Origin: Paractinoplanes durhamensis
Lineage (GTDB): Bacteria > Actinomycetota > Actinomycetes > Mycobacteriales > Micromonosporaceae
DNA: 42,284 nucleotides
NCBI RefSeq assembly: GCF_016862175.1
Contig: NZ_BOML01000094.1
Coordinates: forward strand, 1 to 42,284
Reading direction: 5' to 3'
Position numbers and translations under genes: made by a program
Notes under the pieces: generated by a model
Databases searched by the model: none
What the model saw: the letters and a program-made list of their open reading frames with translations, nothing else
What the model was told of the DNA's origin: nothing
Shown: one piece after another, positions 23,193 through 30,982 of the stretch
Numbering within the stretch: position 1 is the first letter of the stretch
Layout of the letters: each line of letters begins with the position of its first letter

Positions 23193-24349
23193 TCACCACG
23201 GTGGTCGCGCGGATCCGCCGAAGCGCCATGCGGCATCCGCTGCTGATCGACGCAGCACTCGGCGCCGTCCTGGCCGCGGCCGACGACCGGCATTTCGAGG
23301 GCGGGCCGAGCCACGGCGGCGTCTGGGTCGGCATCCTCGCCTGGGCCGCGGTCGGCTGTCGCCGGCTCTGGCCGGTCCCCACCCTGGCGATCATCGCGGT
23401 GGCCACCGTCGCGACCACCCTGCGGACCGATGCGCAACAGCCGGCGCTGATGATCGCCATGGTGGTGGTCGTCTACACGGTGGCGACCGGCCTCGACCGC
23501 CTGCGCATGTGGGCGACCGCCACGGCCGTCGCGCTGCCCCTCTACGTCGCCGCGGTGTACACATCGGACAGCAGCTGGTGGGCGCCGCAGAACCTCGGCG
23601 TACTGGCCTGGATCGGCCTGGCCACCGCGATCGGCGACGCGAGCCGGCTCCGCCAGGCGTACGTCGCCGAGGTCGAGGAACGTGCCCGCCGGGCCGAACA
23701 GACCCGGGACGGCGAGGCCCGCCGCCGGGTCGTCGAGGAACGTATCCGGATCGCCCGCGAACTTCACGACGTCGTCAGCCACCACATCGCGATGATCAAC
23801 GTGCAGGCGGGCGCGGCCCGGCATGTGCTGTCCCACCAGCCCGAGGCGGCCGACTCCGCGCTCGAGCACATTCGCCGGGCCTCCGACACCGTGCTGCGCG
23901 AGCTCGGCTCGGTCGTCGGCGTGCTGCGCCAGGCCGACGACCTCGACTCCGGCACCGAGCCGGTCCGCGGTCTCGCCCGCTTCGCCGAGTTGCTCGGCAC
24001 CTCCGGGGCGGCCGGCCTGCACGTCGAGCATCAACAGCTCGGCACCATCCGCGAGTTGCCGGCCCTGGTCGACCTGGCCGCCTACCGGATCCTGCAGGAA
24101 TCGCTCACCAACGCCCAGAAGCACGGCGCCGGCACCGCGTCGGTCACCATCAGATACACCGCGGGGCACGTCGTACTGGAGGTGACCAACACCGCCGGCA
24201 CGCACGGATCGGCCGGCGGATACGGTCTGGTCGGCATGCGGGAACGCGCCACCGCGACCGGCGGCACGCTCAAGACCGAACGCCGCCCCGACGGCACCTT
24301 CCGGGTGCGCGCGGTCCTGCCCGCCCCGATCACGAAAGACCAGCGATGA
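23186..24349 (+). CDS. Sensor histidine kinase of the NarL/DesK (HisKA_3) type
   Basis: A 387-residue membrane kinase. The N-terminal ~150 residues hold four to five membrane helices with short loops. A coiled linker ('AEVEERARRAEQTRDGEARR') leads to a HisKA_3 domain with His194 in 'RIARELHDVVSHHIAMINVQ' (about 188-207). HATPase_c follows, with N box 'QESLTNAQKHG' and G2 'GGYGLVGMRERATATGG'. GTG 23186 is used because RRSAMRHPLL-type N-termini are usual in relatives, but ATG 23228 is possible; if 23186 is right it overlaps the open frame of the diverging VTC gene. Its stop overlaps the regulator start (ATGA). The signal is unknown; the VTC-DUF4956-CotH operon is a candidate target by position. 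Confidence 0.92.
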   Translation: MPFTTVVARIRRSAMRHPLLIDAALGAVLAAADDRHFEGGPSHGGVWVGILAWAAVGCRRLWPVPTLAIIAVATVATTLRTDAQQPALMIAMVVVVYTVATGLDRLRMWATATAVALPLYVAAVYTSDSSWWAPQNLGVLAWIGLATAIGDASRLRQAYVAEVEERARRAEQTRDGEARRRVVEERIRIARELHDVVSHHIAMINVQAGAARHVLSHQPEAADSALEHIRRASDTVLRELGSVVGVLRQADDLDSGTEPVRGLARFAELLGTSGAAGLHVEHQQLGTIRELPALVDLAAYRILQESLTNAQKHGAGTASVTIRYTAGHVVLEVTNTAGTHGSAGGYGLVGMRERATATGGTLKTERRPDGTFRVRAVLPAPITKDQR

Positions 24350-25032
24350 CGATCCGGGTCCTGCTCGCCGACGACCAGGCGTTGATCCGTGCCGGCTACA
24401 AACTCATCCTCGACGGCAAACCCGGCATCGATGTGGTGGGTGAGGCCTGCAACGGTGCCGAGGCGGTGCACCTCGCCCGCAGCACGCGGGCCGACGTCGT
24501 CCTGATGGACATCCGGATGCCGGAGATCGACGGCCTGGAGGCCACCCGGCGGATCGTCGCCGACGAGGACCTCGACGGCGTACGCATCCTTGTGCTCACC
24601 ACGTTCGAGAACGACGACAACGTGGTCCGCGCCCTGCGGGCCGGGGCGAGCGGCTTCCTCGGCAAGAACGTGGAGCCGGAGGACCTGGTCCACGCCGTGC
24701 GCACGGTCGCCGCGGGCGAGTCGCTGCTCTCGGCGGCCGCCACCCGGTCGCTGATCTCCCGGTTCCTGAGCCGGCCCGAGCTCGAACCGCTGCCCGAGCC
24801 GGACCTCAGCCGGCTGGCCGCGCTCACCGACCGCGAGCGCGAGATCCTCGTCCTGGTGGCGCACGGCCTCTCCAACGAGGAGATCGCCGAGCGGCTGCAC
24901 CTCTCCCCGCTGACCGCCAAGACCCACGTCAACCGGGCGATGACCAAGCTGGGCGTCCGCGACCGGGCCCAGCTGGTCGTGCTGGCCTACCAGCACGGCA
25001 TCGTCCGGCCGGGCGAGAAGCTGCCGGATTGA
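24346..25032 (+). CDS. NarL/LuxR-family response regulator
   Basis: A 228-residue regulator. The receiver (1-125) has the acidic pair Asp9-Asp10, phospho-acceptor Asp55 ('VVLMDIRMPEIDGL'), Thr at 'LVLTTFEND' and Lys at 'FLGKNVEPEDL'. The LuxR helix-turn-helix (about 160-222) reads 'LTDREREILVLVAHGLSNEE' then 'IAERLHLSPLTAKTHVNRAM'. It is translationally coupled to its kinase by a 4-base ATGA overlap, forming a complete two-component system. DNA targets are unknown. Confidence 0.94.
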   Translation: MTIRVLLADDQALIRAGYKLILDGKPGIDVVGEACNGAEAVHLARSTRADVVLMDIRMPEIDGLEATRRIVADEDLDGVRILVLTTFENDDNVVRALRAGASGFLGKNVEPEDLVHAVRTVAAGESLLSAAATRSLISRFLSRPELEPLPEPDLSRLAALTDREREILVLVAHGLSNEEIAERLHLSPLTAKTHVNRAMTKLGVRDRAQLVVLAYQHGIVRPGEKLPD

Positions 25033-25077
25033 TCCCGCGCCGGGGGTGCGGCTGGTCCCCAACCCCAGGGGTCGGGC

Positions 25078-25112
25078 GGCTCCGACGGGGTGGCGTCCCG
25101 CCCGCCGGAGCC
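25078..25112. terminator. Hairpin between converging regulator and Enzyme I genes
   Basis: GGCTCCG (25078-25084) pairs perfectly with CGGAGCC (25106-25112), with further G/C pairing inside. It lies between the stop of the response regulator (25032) and the stop of ptsI (25117), where a shared bidirectional terminator is expected. No U-tract is present. Confidence 0.5.
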
Positions 25113-25116
25113 TGGA

Positions 25117-26763
25117 TCAGGTGGTCAGTTTGCGGGCTTGCGCCGGGTCCTCGGCGGTCAAGGCCAGCTGGGCCAGCTTGCGGCACTCGTCGAAGCTTCG
25201 GCCGGCGACTGCGGCGCGGACCGCCGGCAGCGCCCGTGCCGACATGGACAGGCTTGTCACGCCGAGGCCGACCAGGATCGGGGCCAGGGTCGGGTCGGCC
25301 GCGGCCTCGCCGCAGATGCCGACCGGTTTGCCCGCCTCGCGGCCGGCCGCGCCGCAAGCCCCGATCAGGTCGAGCAGCGCGGGCTGCCACGGGTCGAGAA
25401 GGTCGGCCAGGGTGCCGCACATCCGGTCGGCCGCGAACGTGTACTGGCTCAGGTCGTTGGTGCCGATGCTCAGGAAGTCGACCACCCGCAGCAGGGCGGC
25501 GGCGCGCAGGGCGGCGGCCGGCACCTCGATCATCACGCCGGCCCGGGGCAGGCCGGCCTCGTGCGCGGCGTCCGCGAACGCGGCGGCCTCGGCCACTGTG
25601 GACACCATCGGGGCCATCACCCAGACGTCGGCGCCGGTGTCCGCCCGTGCCCGGGCGATCGCCGCCAGCTGGGTGGTGAGCACGTCCGGTCGTTGCCGGG
25701 CGATGCGCAGGCCGCGGACGCCGAGGGCGGGGTTGGGTTCGCCCTCCTGCCGCAGGAACGGCAGCGGCTTGTCGGCGCCCGCGTCCAGGGTGCGGATCAC
25801 CACGGTGCGCCCGGCCATCGCCGTGAACACCGCCCGGTACGCGGCGGCCTGCTCGTCCGGGCCGGGTTCGGTGGACCGGTCGAGGAAGAGCAACTCCGTA
25901 CGGAAAAGACCGACGCCTTCCGCACCCGCCTCGTCGGCGCCGGCGACGTTGGCCGCCGAGCCGATGTTGGCGAGCAGCTTCACCGGATGGCCGTCCGCGG
26001 TGCGGCCGGGACCGGTGGGACCGGCCGGCGTCGCGGCGCGGGCGGGCGTCCTGGGGACGGCGGCGACGCCGGTCGCCACGCGGCCGGTATCGCCGTCGAC
26101 GAGCACCTGGGTGCCGTCGGCGATGTCGAGGACGCCGGGACAGGCCACCACGGCGGGCAGGCCGAGCGCGCGGGCCAGGATCGCGGTGTGGCTGGTCGGG
26201 CCGCCGATCTCGGTGACGAGTGCGACGACCTGTTCCGGGTCGAGTTCGGCGGTGTCGGCGGGGGCCAGGTCGCGGGCGGCCAGGACGTACGGGTGTCCGG
26301 GCGCCGGGATGCCGGGCATCGGCCGGCCGAGGACCGTCGCGAGCGCCCGGTCGCGCAGGTCGTCGAGGTCGGCGACCCGTTCGGCGAGGTAGCCGCCGGC
26401 CTCCTCGAAGGCGGCCCGGAACGAGGCGAACGCGCCGTCGATGGCGTGGCAGGCGTCGTGCCCGCCGTCGAGGACGGCTTCCCGCACGCTCTCGTGCAGT
26501 TCCTCGTCGCCGGCCATCATGGCCTGCGCCCGCAGCACGTCGGCGACGGTGGCATTGGTCGCCCGGTCGGCCCGCCGGCCGAGGTCGGCGACGACCTCGG
26601 CCAGCGCGGCGAGCGCCCGTTCGACCTCGGCCAGGACGTCCTTGACCGGGGCCGGCGAGGGCAGGGCGGGCACGGTGCCGGCCCGCAGCAGCGGACCGGA
26701 CGCCACGCCGCCACTGACCCCGATGCCGGCGAGGGCCCCGATGCCGGTGCGGATCTCAGACAT
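25117..26763 (-). CDS. ptsI: PTS Enzyme I (phosphoenolpyruvate-protein phosphotransferase)
   Basis: A 548-residue cytoplasmic enzyme that takes phosphate from PEP and passes it to HPr. The phospho-histidine domain is marked by 'TEIGGPTSHTAILARALGLP' (His in GGPTSHTAI, about residue 190). The PEP-binding barrel is marked by 'GVGLFRTELLFLDR', 'VVIRTLDAGADKPLPFL', 'VMAPMVSTVAEAAAFAD', 'GVMIEVPAAAL', 'FLSIGTNDLSQYTFAADR' and the active-site Cys in 'PVGICGEAAADP'. It is slightly shorter than E. coli EI. ATG 26763 overlaps the HPr stop by 8 bases; longer frames upstream are shadows of HPr. It is the last gene of the PTS operon. Confidence 0.95.
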   Translation of the reverse strand: MSEIRTGIGALAGIGVSGGVASGPLLRAGTVPALPSPAPVKDVLAEVERALAALAEVVADLGRRADRATNATVADVLRAQAMMAGDEELHESVREAVLDGGHDACHAIDGAFASFRAAFEEAGGYLAERVADLDDLRDRALATVLGRPMPGIPAPGHPYVLAARDLAPADTAELDPEQVVALVTEIGGPTSHTAILARALGLPAVVACPGVLDIADGTQVLVDGDTGRVATGVAAVPRTPARAATPAGPTGPGRTADGHPVKLLANIGSAANVAGADEAGAEGVGLFRTELLFLDRSTEPGPDEQAAAYRAVFTAMAGRTVVIRTLDAGADKPLPFLRQEGEPNPALGVRGLRIARQRPDVLTTQLAAIARARADTGADVWVMAPMVSTVAEAAAFADAAHEAGLPRAGVMIEVPAAALRAAALLRVVDFLSIGTNDLSQYTFAADRMCGTLADLLDPWQPALLDLIGACGAAGREAGKPVGICGEAAADPTLAPILVGLGVTSLSMSARALPAVRAAVAGRSFDECRKLAQLALTAEDPAQARKLTT

Positions 26764-27040
26764 CGCCCGGCTCCTCGGCGTCCAGGTCGCGGGCGAGCAG
26801 TTCGGCCAGGCCGGCGAGGGCCTCGTCGGCCCCGTCACCGTCGGCTTCGAGGGTGACCTCGGTGCCGCAGCGGGCGCCGAGGGCCAGCACCGACAGCATG
26901 CTCCTGGCCGGCACCGGCTTCTTCTCGCCGACCCGGATCGTCACCTTCACCGGGGCCGCCGCGGCGGCTTCCACGAACAGCCGGGCGGGGCGGGCGTGCA
27001 ATCCACTGGCGGAGCCGACGGCCACGGTTCGCGTGGGCAT
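26756..27040 (-). CDS. ptsH: PTS phosphocarrier HPr
   Basis: A 94-residue HPr. The catalytic His15 is in 'SASGLHARPARLF', and the regulatory serine position is kept as Ser47 in 'VPARSMLSVLALGARCG', so the HPr kinase site sequence is present even though actinomycetes usually lack that kinase. Start ATG 27040 is preceded by GGAGG five bases upstream. It sits 10 bases after the dehydrogenase stop, inside a sugar-specific operon. Confidence 0.95.
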   Translation of the reverse strand: MPTRTVAVGSASGLHARPARLFVEAAAAAPVKVTIRVGEKKPVPARSMLSVLALGARCGTEVTLEADGDGADEALAGLAELLARDLDAEEPGDV

Positions 27041-27050
27041 GGCTACCTCC

Positions 27051-28091
27051 TCACGGTTCGATGGTGACCTTGATGGCTTCGCCGCGGGAGACGATCCCGA
27101 AGGCGTCGAGGGCGCCGTCCAGCGGCAGCCGCTCGGTGATGAGGTCGGCGACCGGCACGGCCCCGGTGGCGACCAGCTGCAACGCCTCGGCGTTGTGCGC
27201 GGGGCTGGACCCGTTCGCGCCGACGATGGTCAGCTCGCGGTAGTGCACCAGGTTGGAGTCGCAGGTGATCGTCGGGTTGTCCTTGGGCAGCCCGCCGAAG
27301 AAGCTGATCCGGCCCTGCCGGGCGGCCATCTGGATCGCCTGTTCCTGCGCCTTGCCGGAGGCGGCGGCGGTGATGATGACGTCGGCGCCGCGGCCATCGG
27401 TGAGCTTGCGGATCTCCTCGACCGGGTCGACCTCCTCGGCGCAGATCGCGGCGTCCGGCTTGACCAGGTCGGCGGCCATGTCGAGGCGCTTGCGGCTGAG
27501 CTCGACGAGGAAGACCCGGGCGGCGCCGCGGGAGCGGGCCAGGCGCACGTGCAGGCAGCCGATCGGGCCGGAGCCGACGACCACCACGTCGTCGCCCTCG
27601 CCGACGCGGGCCAGGTTCTGCGCGTTGAGGGCGCAGGCCAGCGGTTCGGCGACGGACGCCTCGGCGAACGTGACGCCCTCGGGGATCCGGTTGAGGCCGT
27701 CGACCGCGAGCACCTCGGCCGGCACGATCATGAACTCGGCGAAGCCGCCCTCGAAGTGGTAGCCCATCGACACCTGGTTCGGGCAGATGGTCATCCGGCC
27801 GCGGGTGCACTCGGCGCACTTTCCGCAGGGGATGGCCGCGATGACCTGGACGCGGTCGCCGGCGGCCCAGCCCTCGACGCCGTCGCCGATCGCGACGACC
27901 TCGCCGGCGATCTCGTGGCCCATGACCCGGGGCGGCTTGATGTGGTGGTGCCCGAACTTGTAAATCTTGACGTCGGTGCCGCAGGTGGAGCAGTTGCGCA
28001 CCCGGATCTTGACCTCGCCGGGGCCGGCGACCGGTTCCGGCGCGTCCTCGATCCGGACGTCGCCGGGGGCGTGGAATCGTACGACCTTCAT
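27051..28091 (-). CDS. Zinc-dependent medium-chain alcohol/polyol dehydrogenase
   Basis: A 346-residue dehydrogenase of the medium-chain family. The catalytic zinc ligands are visible as Cys in 'NCSTCGTDVKIYKFG', His-Glu in 'VMGHEIAGEV' and Glu in 'ASVAEPLACALNAQ'. The structural zinc site is 'IPCGKCAECTRGRMTICPNQ', with four cysteines. The NAD-binding turn is 'VVVVGSGPIGCLHVRLA'. It is closest in style to sorbitol/L-iditol, threonine and galactitol-1-phosphate dehydrogenases. Placed between EIIA and HPr, it probably oxidises the imported polyol phosphate or a derivative; the exact substrate is open. The start overlaps the EIIA stop by 4 bases (ATGA). Confidence 0.88.
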   Translation of the reverse strand: MKVVRFHAPGDVRIEDAPEPVAGPGEVKIRVRNCSTCGTDVKIYKFGHHHIKPPRVMGHEIAGEVVAIGDGVEGWAAGDRVQVIAAIPCGKCAECTRGRMTICPNQVSMGYHFEGGFAEFMIVPAEVLAVDGLNRIPEGVTFAEASVAEPLACALNAQNLARVGEGDDVVVVGSGPIGCLHVRLARSRGAARVFLVELSRKRLDMAADLVKPDAAICAEEVDPVEEIRKLTDGRGADVIITAAASGKAQEQAIQMAARQGRISFFGGLPKDNPTITCDSNLVHYRELTIVGANGSSPAHNAEALQLVATGAVPVADLITERLPLDGALDAFGIVSRGEAIKVTIEP

Positions 28092-28537
28092 GATGCATCC
28101 TCCTTGACCGGCCCGATGAGCCGGAGTACTTCGTCGATGTCGGTGGCCTCGCGCAGCGCGCGGGCCTGGTCTTCGTCGAGCAGGATCTCGGCGAGCGCGG
28201 CGAGCAGCTCGACGTGGCCGTCACCGCGGGCGGCGATGCCGATGCAGACGCGCACCGGTTCGCCGCCCCAGTCGACGCCCTCGGGGAAGCGCAGCACCAC
28301 GAGGGCGTCGCGCTTCACGAGTTCCTTGCCGGCGAGGGTGCCGTGCGGGATGGCGACACCCTCGCCGACGTACGTGGAGATCGACCGCTCCCGGGCGAGC
28401 ATCGCGTCGATGTAGCCCGGTTCCACGGCACCGATCTCGACGAGGGTCTCGCCGCAGCGGCGGACCGCCTCGTCCCGGTCGGCGGCCGTCTCGGTGAGGC
28501 GGATCGCCGACCGGTCGAGCAGCGCGTGCTCAGACAT
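28088..28537 (-). CDS. PTS EIIA component, mannitol/fructose family
   Basis: A 149-residue EIIA. The phosphorylated histidine is His65 in 'EGVAIPHGTLAGKELV', preceded by 'RERSISTYVGEGVAIPHG', typical of the mannitol (Mtl) branch of the Fru-Mtl superfamily. It receives phosphate from HPr and gives it to EIIB. It overlaps the EIIB stop by 8 bases upstream and the dehydrogenase start by 4 bases downstream. Confidence 0.93.
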   Translation of the reverse strand: MSEHALLDRSAIRLTETAADRDEAVRRCGETLVEIGAVEPGYIDAMLARERSISTYVGEGVAIPHGTLAGKELVKRDALVVLRFPEGVDWGGEPVRVCIGIAARGDGHVELLAALAEILLDEDQARALREATDIDEVLRLIGPVKEDAS

Positions 28538-28838
28538 GGAGGTCGGTTCCCTGCTGGATCGCCTTGACGACGCGGGTCACGGCCGGGTCGCCGAGGAAGA
28601 TCTGGAACGGCACGATCAGCTTGTCCGGTGCGCCGGCCCGGGCCCGGTCGGCCAGGCCGCTGTGGCACATGACGACGTCGGCGTCGGCCGGGATCGCGCT
28701 GACCGGGGTGTGCTCGACCGTGACACCGGTCTTGCCGAGCTGCTTCTTCAGGGTGCTGGCGAGCATCACGCTGCTGCCCATGCCCGCGTCGCAGGCGACG
28801 ACGAGCTTACGGATGTCCTTGCCGTTGATGGTGGCCAT
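28530..28838 (-). CDS. PTS EIIB component, mannitol type
   Basis: A 102-residue stand-alone EIIB. The phosphocysteine is Cys16 in 'KLVVACDAGMGSSVMLASTL', matching the MtlA IIB signature. The remainder ('HTPVSAIPADADVVMCHSGL') also fits. In E. coli this domain is fused to EIIC; here it is separate. ATG 28838 lies 5 bases after the EIIC stop. A long open frame running through it to 30593 is a shadow of EIIC and the kinase gene. Confidence 0.93.
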   Translation of the reverse strand: MATINGKDIRKLVVACDAGMGSSVMLASTLKKQLGKTGVTVEHTPVSAIPADADVVMCHSGLADRARAGAPDKLIVPFQIFLGDPAVTRVVKAIQQGTDLHV

Positions 28839-28843
28839 GGTCG

Positions 28844-29965
28844 TCACGCTTTCTCGGTGGCGGGAGCGGCCGGCTCGGCGGCCTCTTCGATGGACTCTTC
28901 TTCGGGTTCCTGGTCGGACTTGAGCTTTCCGAAGCCGAGCAGGGCCGAGGCGGCGGCGAAGGTGACCGCGGCGGCGATCAGGACGCCGAGGATCATCCCG
29001 AGGTAGCCGCCCTTGGCGGTCACCGCGAAGTAGGCGAAGATGCTGCCCGGCGCCGGGCTGGCGACCGTGCCGGAACCGGTGACCATGAAGGTGGCCACGC
29101 CGGACATGCCGCCCAGGATCATCGCGAGGATCAGGCGGGGCTTCATCAGCACGTACGGGAAGTAGATCTCGTGGATACCGCCGAGGAAATGAATGATGAT
29201 CGCGGCGGGGGTGGTCGGGCGCAGCGAGCGCGGGCCGAAGAACATGAAGGCCAGCAGCAGGCCCAGGCCGGGGCCGGGGTTCGACTCGATCATGAACAGG
29301 ATCGACTTCCCGTGCTCGGTGACCTGCTGGACGCCGAGCGGGGAGAACACGCCGTGGTTGATGGCGTTGTTGAGGAACAGCACCTTGGCCGGCTCGACCA
29401 GCACCGAGGCGAACGGCAGCAGGTGGTGGCTGACCAGGTAGTCGACGGCGTGACCGGCGCCCTTCGTGAGCGCGTCGACCACCGGGCCGATGCCCACCTT
29501 GCCGAGGATCGCGAAGGCGCCACCGATGATGCCGGCCGAGAAGTTGTCGACGAGCATCTCGAAGCCGGGCTTGATCTTGCCGTCGATCAGGTTGTCGAAG
29601 AGCTTCAGCGCGTACGCGGTGAGCGGTGCGATGATCATGGCGCCGAGGAACATCGGCACGTCGGCGCCGACCACGACACCCATGGTGGCGACCGCGCCGA
29701 CGACCGCGCCGCGCTGGCCGTGGACCATCCGGCCGCCGGTGTATCCGATGAGGACCGGCAGCAGGTATTTGATCGTCGGGTCGACGAGTTCGGCCAGGCC
29801 CTTGTTGGGCAGCCAGCCGACCGGGATGAACAGGGCCGTGATCAGGCCCCAGGCGAGGATCGCGCCGATGTTCGGCATGACCATGCCGGCGAGGTAGCCG
29901 CCGACCTTCTGCACGCGGGCTCGAAGCCCGGTTCCGGTGACCGAGGGGGTGTATGGAGACGACAT
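28844..29965 (-). CDS. mtlA: PTS EIIC permease, mannitol type
   Basis: A 373-residue membrane transporter. The family phrases of mannitol EIIC are clear: 'GGYLAGMVMPNIGAILAWGL' near the N-terminus, 'PVLIGYTGGRMVHGQRGAVV', 'LFLNNAINHGVFSPLGVQQV' and the sugar-binding 'HFLGGIHEIYFPYVLMKPRL'. A charged Glu-rich tail ends the protein in place of the fused IIB domain. It imports and phosphorylates a hexitol, mannitol by similarity, although a related polyol is possible. ATG 29965 is preceded by GGAG. A 72-base gap with a hairpin separates it from the upstream kinase gene. Confidence 0.93.
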   Translation of the reverse strand: MSSPYTPSVTGTGLRARVQKVGGYLAGMVMPNIGAILAWGLITALFIPVGWLPNKGLAELVDPTIKYLLPVLIGYTGGRMVHGQRGAVVGAVATMGVVVGADVPMFLGAMIIAPLTAYALKLFDNLIDGKIKPGFEMLVDNFSAGIIGGAFAILGKVGIGPVVDALTKGAGHAVDYLVSHHLLPFASVLVEPAKVLFLNNAINHGVFSPLGVQQVTEHGKSILFMIESNPGPGLGLLLAFMFFGPRSLRPTTPAAIIIHFLGGIHEIYFPYVLMKPRLILAMILGGMSGVATFMVTGSGTVASPAPGSIFAYFAVTAKGGYLGMILGVLIAAAVTFAAASALLGFGKLKSDQEPEEESIEEAAEPAAPATEKA

Positions 29966-30001
29966 GAGAGGACTCCGTTTTTGGGTGTGTTTCGCCGGCC
30001 C

Positions 30002-30018
30002 CCGGTCGAAACGACCGG
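30002..30018 (-). other. Hairpin between PfkB kinase and EIIC genes
   Basis: CCGGTCG (30002-30008) and CGACCGG (30012-30018) form a perfect 7-bp stem with a 3-base loop inside the PTS operon. No U-run follows on the minus strand, so it may be an RNA-processing or attenuation element that sets different levels of the kinase and transporter mRNAs rather than a full terminator. Confidence 0.4.
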
Positions 30019-30037
30019 CGGCTGTGGGGTGGGGGCG

Positions 30038-30982
30038 TCAGCCCCGGGTGAGAAGCGGCCGCACGAGGTCGAGCCGCCGGTCGATGACGATGTCGGTGCG
30101 GTTCAGGTCGGCCGGGCCGGGCATCCGGCTGCCGGGCAGGCTCACCGCGGCGGCGCCCCAGGCGAGGCCCTCGGCGAGCGCTTTCTCGCCGCGCGCGCCG
30201 GCGGCGAGGAAGCCGGCCAGCAGCGCGTCGCCGGCGCCGACCGTGCTGCGGGGCGCGCTCACCGGCGAGACGCCGGTCAGTACGCCGGTCTCGTCGACGA
30301 GCACCGCGCCGTCGGCGCCCAGGCTCGCCAGCACCGCGCCGGCGCCGGCGGCGCGCAGCTCGCGGCACGCCTCGACGACGTCGCCGAGCGAGTGCAGCTC
30401 GGCGCCGATCGCCTCGGCCAGTTCCTCCCGGTTCGGCTTCACCAGGGCGGCGCCGGTCCGGACCCCGCTCAGCAGGGCGGCTCCGCTGCTGTCCACGGCG
30501 AGCCGGGCGCCGCTGTCGATCAGCCGTACGCAGAGCCGCTCGAACGCCGGGAGGGTCGGGCCGGGCGGCAGGCTGCCGCAGATCACGACCCACTCGCCGG
30601 GCCGTGCGGCGGCCAGCACTACGTCGCTGACCTGGGCGAACTCGACCGCGGACATCTCCGGGCCGGGCTCGTTGACTTTGGTGACCGTGCCGTCCGGCTC
30701 GGCCAGGGTGATGTTCGACCTGGTCCGGCCCGTGATCGGCACGGCGATCGTGTCGACGCCCTCGGCGCCGAGCAGCGCGACGAGCTGGTCGCCCTCGGCG
30801 CCACCGGCCGGCATGATCGCCCTCGTGTGGACACCGTTGGCCAGCAGTGCGCGGGAGACGTTGACGCCCTTGCCGCCCGGATCGATGCGCGACCCGCCGG
30901 CCCGCAGCACCTCGCCGCGGACGAGTTGGTCGACCTCCAGCGCCCGGTCGACGCTGGGATTGAACGTGACAGTGACAATCAT
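30038..30982 (-). CDS. PfkB-family sugar-phosphate kinase (1-phosphofructokinase-like)
   Basis: A 314-residue PfkB kinase. Signature 1 is 'IDPGGKGVNVSRALLANGV' (about residues 33-51). Signature 2 with the catalytic Asp is 'STVGAGDALLAGFLAAGARG' (about 245-265). The opening MIVTVTFNPSVDRALEVDQL matches FruK/LacC proteins, which phosphorylate fructose-1-phosphate or tagatose-6-phosphate. Within this operon it would complete conversion of the imported hexitol to a sugar bisphosphate. ATG 30982 overlaps the DeoR stop by 4 bases. The choice between FruK and LacC activity cannot be made by eye. Confidence 0.88.
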   Translation of the reverse strand: MIVTVTFNPSVDRALEVDQLVRGEVLRAGGSRIDPGGKGVNVSRALLANGVHTRAIMPAGGAEGDQLVALLGAEGVDTIAVPITGRTRSNITLAEPDGTVTKVNEPGPEMSAVEFAQVSDVVLAAARPGEWVVICGSLPPGPTLPAFERLCVRLIDSGARLAVDSSGAALLSGVRTGAALVKPNREELAEAIGAELHSLGDVVEACRELRAAGAGAVLASLGADGAVLVDETGVLTGVSPVSAPRSTVGAGDALLAGFLAAGARGEKALAEGLAWGAAAVSLPGSRMPGPADLNRTDIVIDRRLDLVRPLLTRG

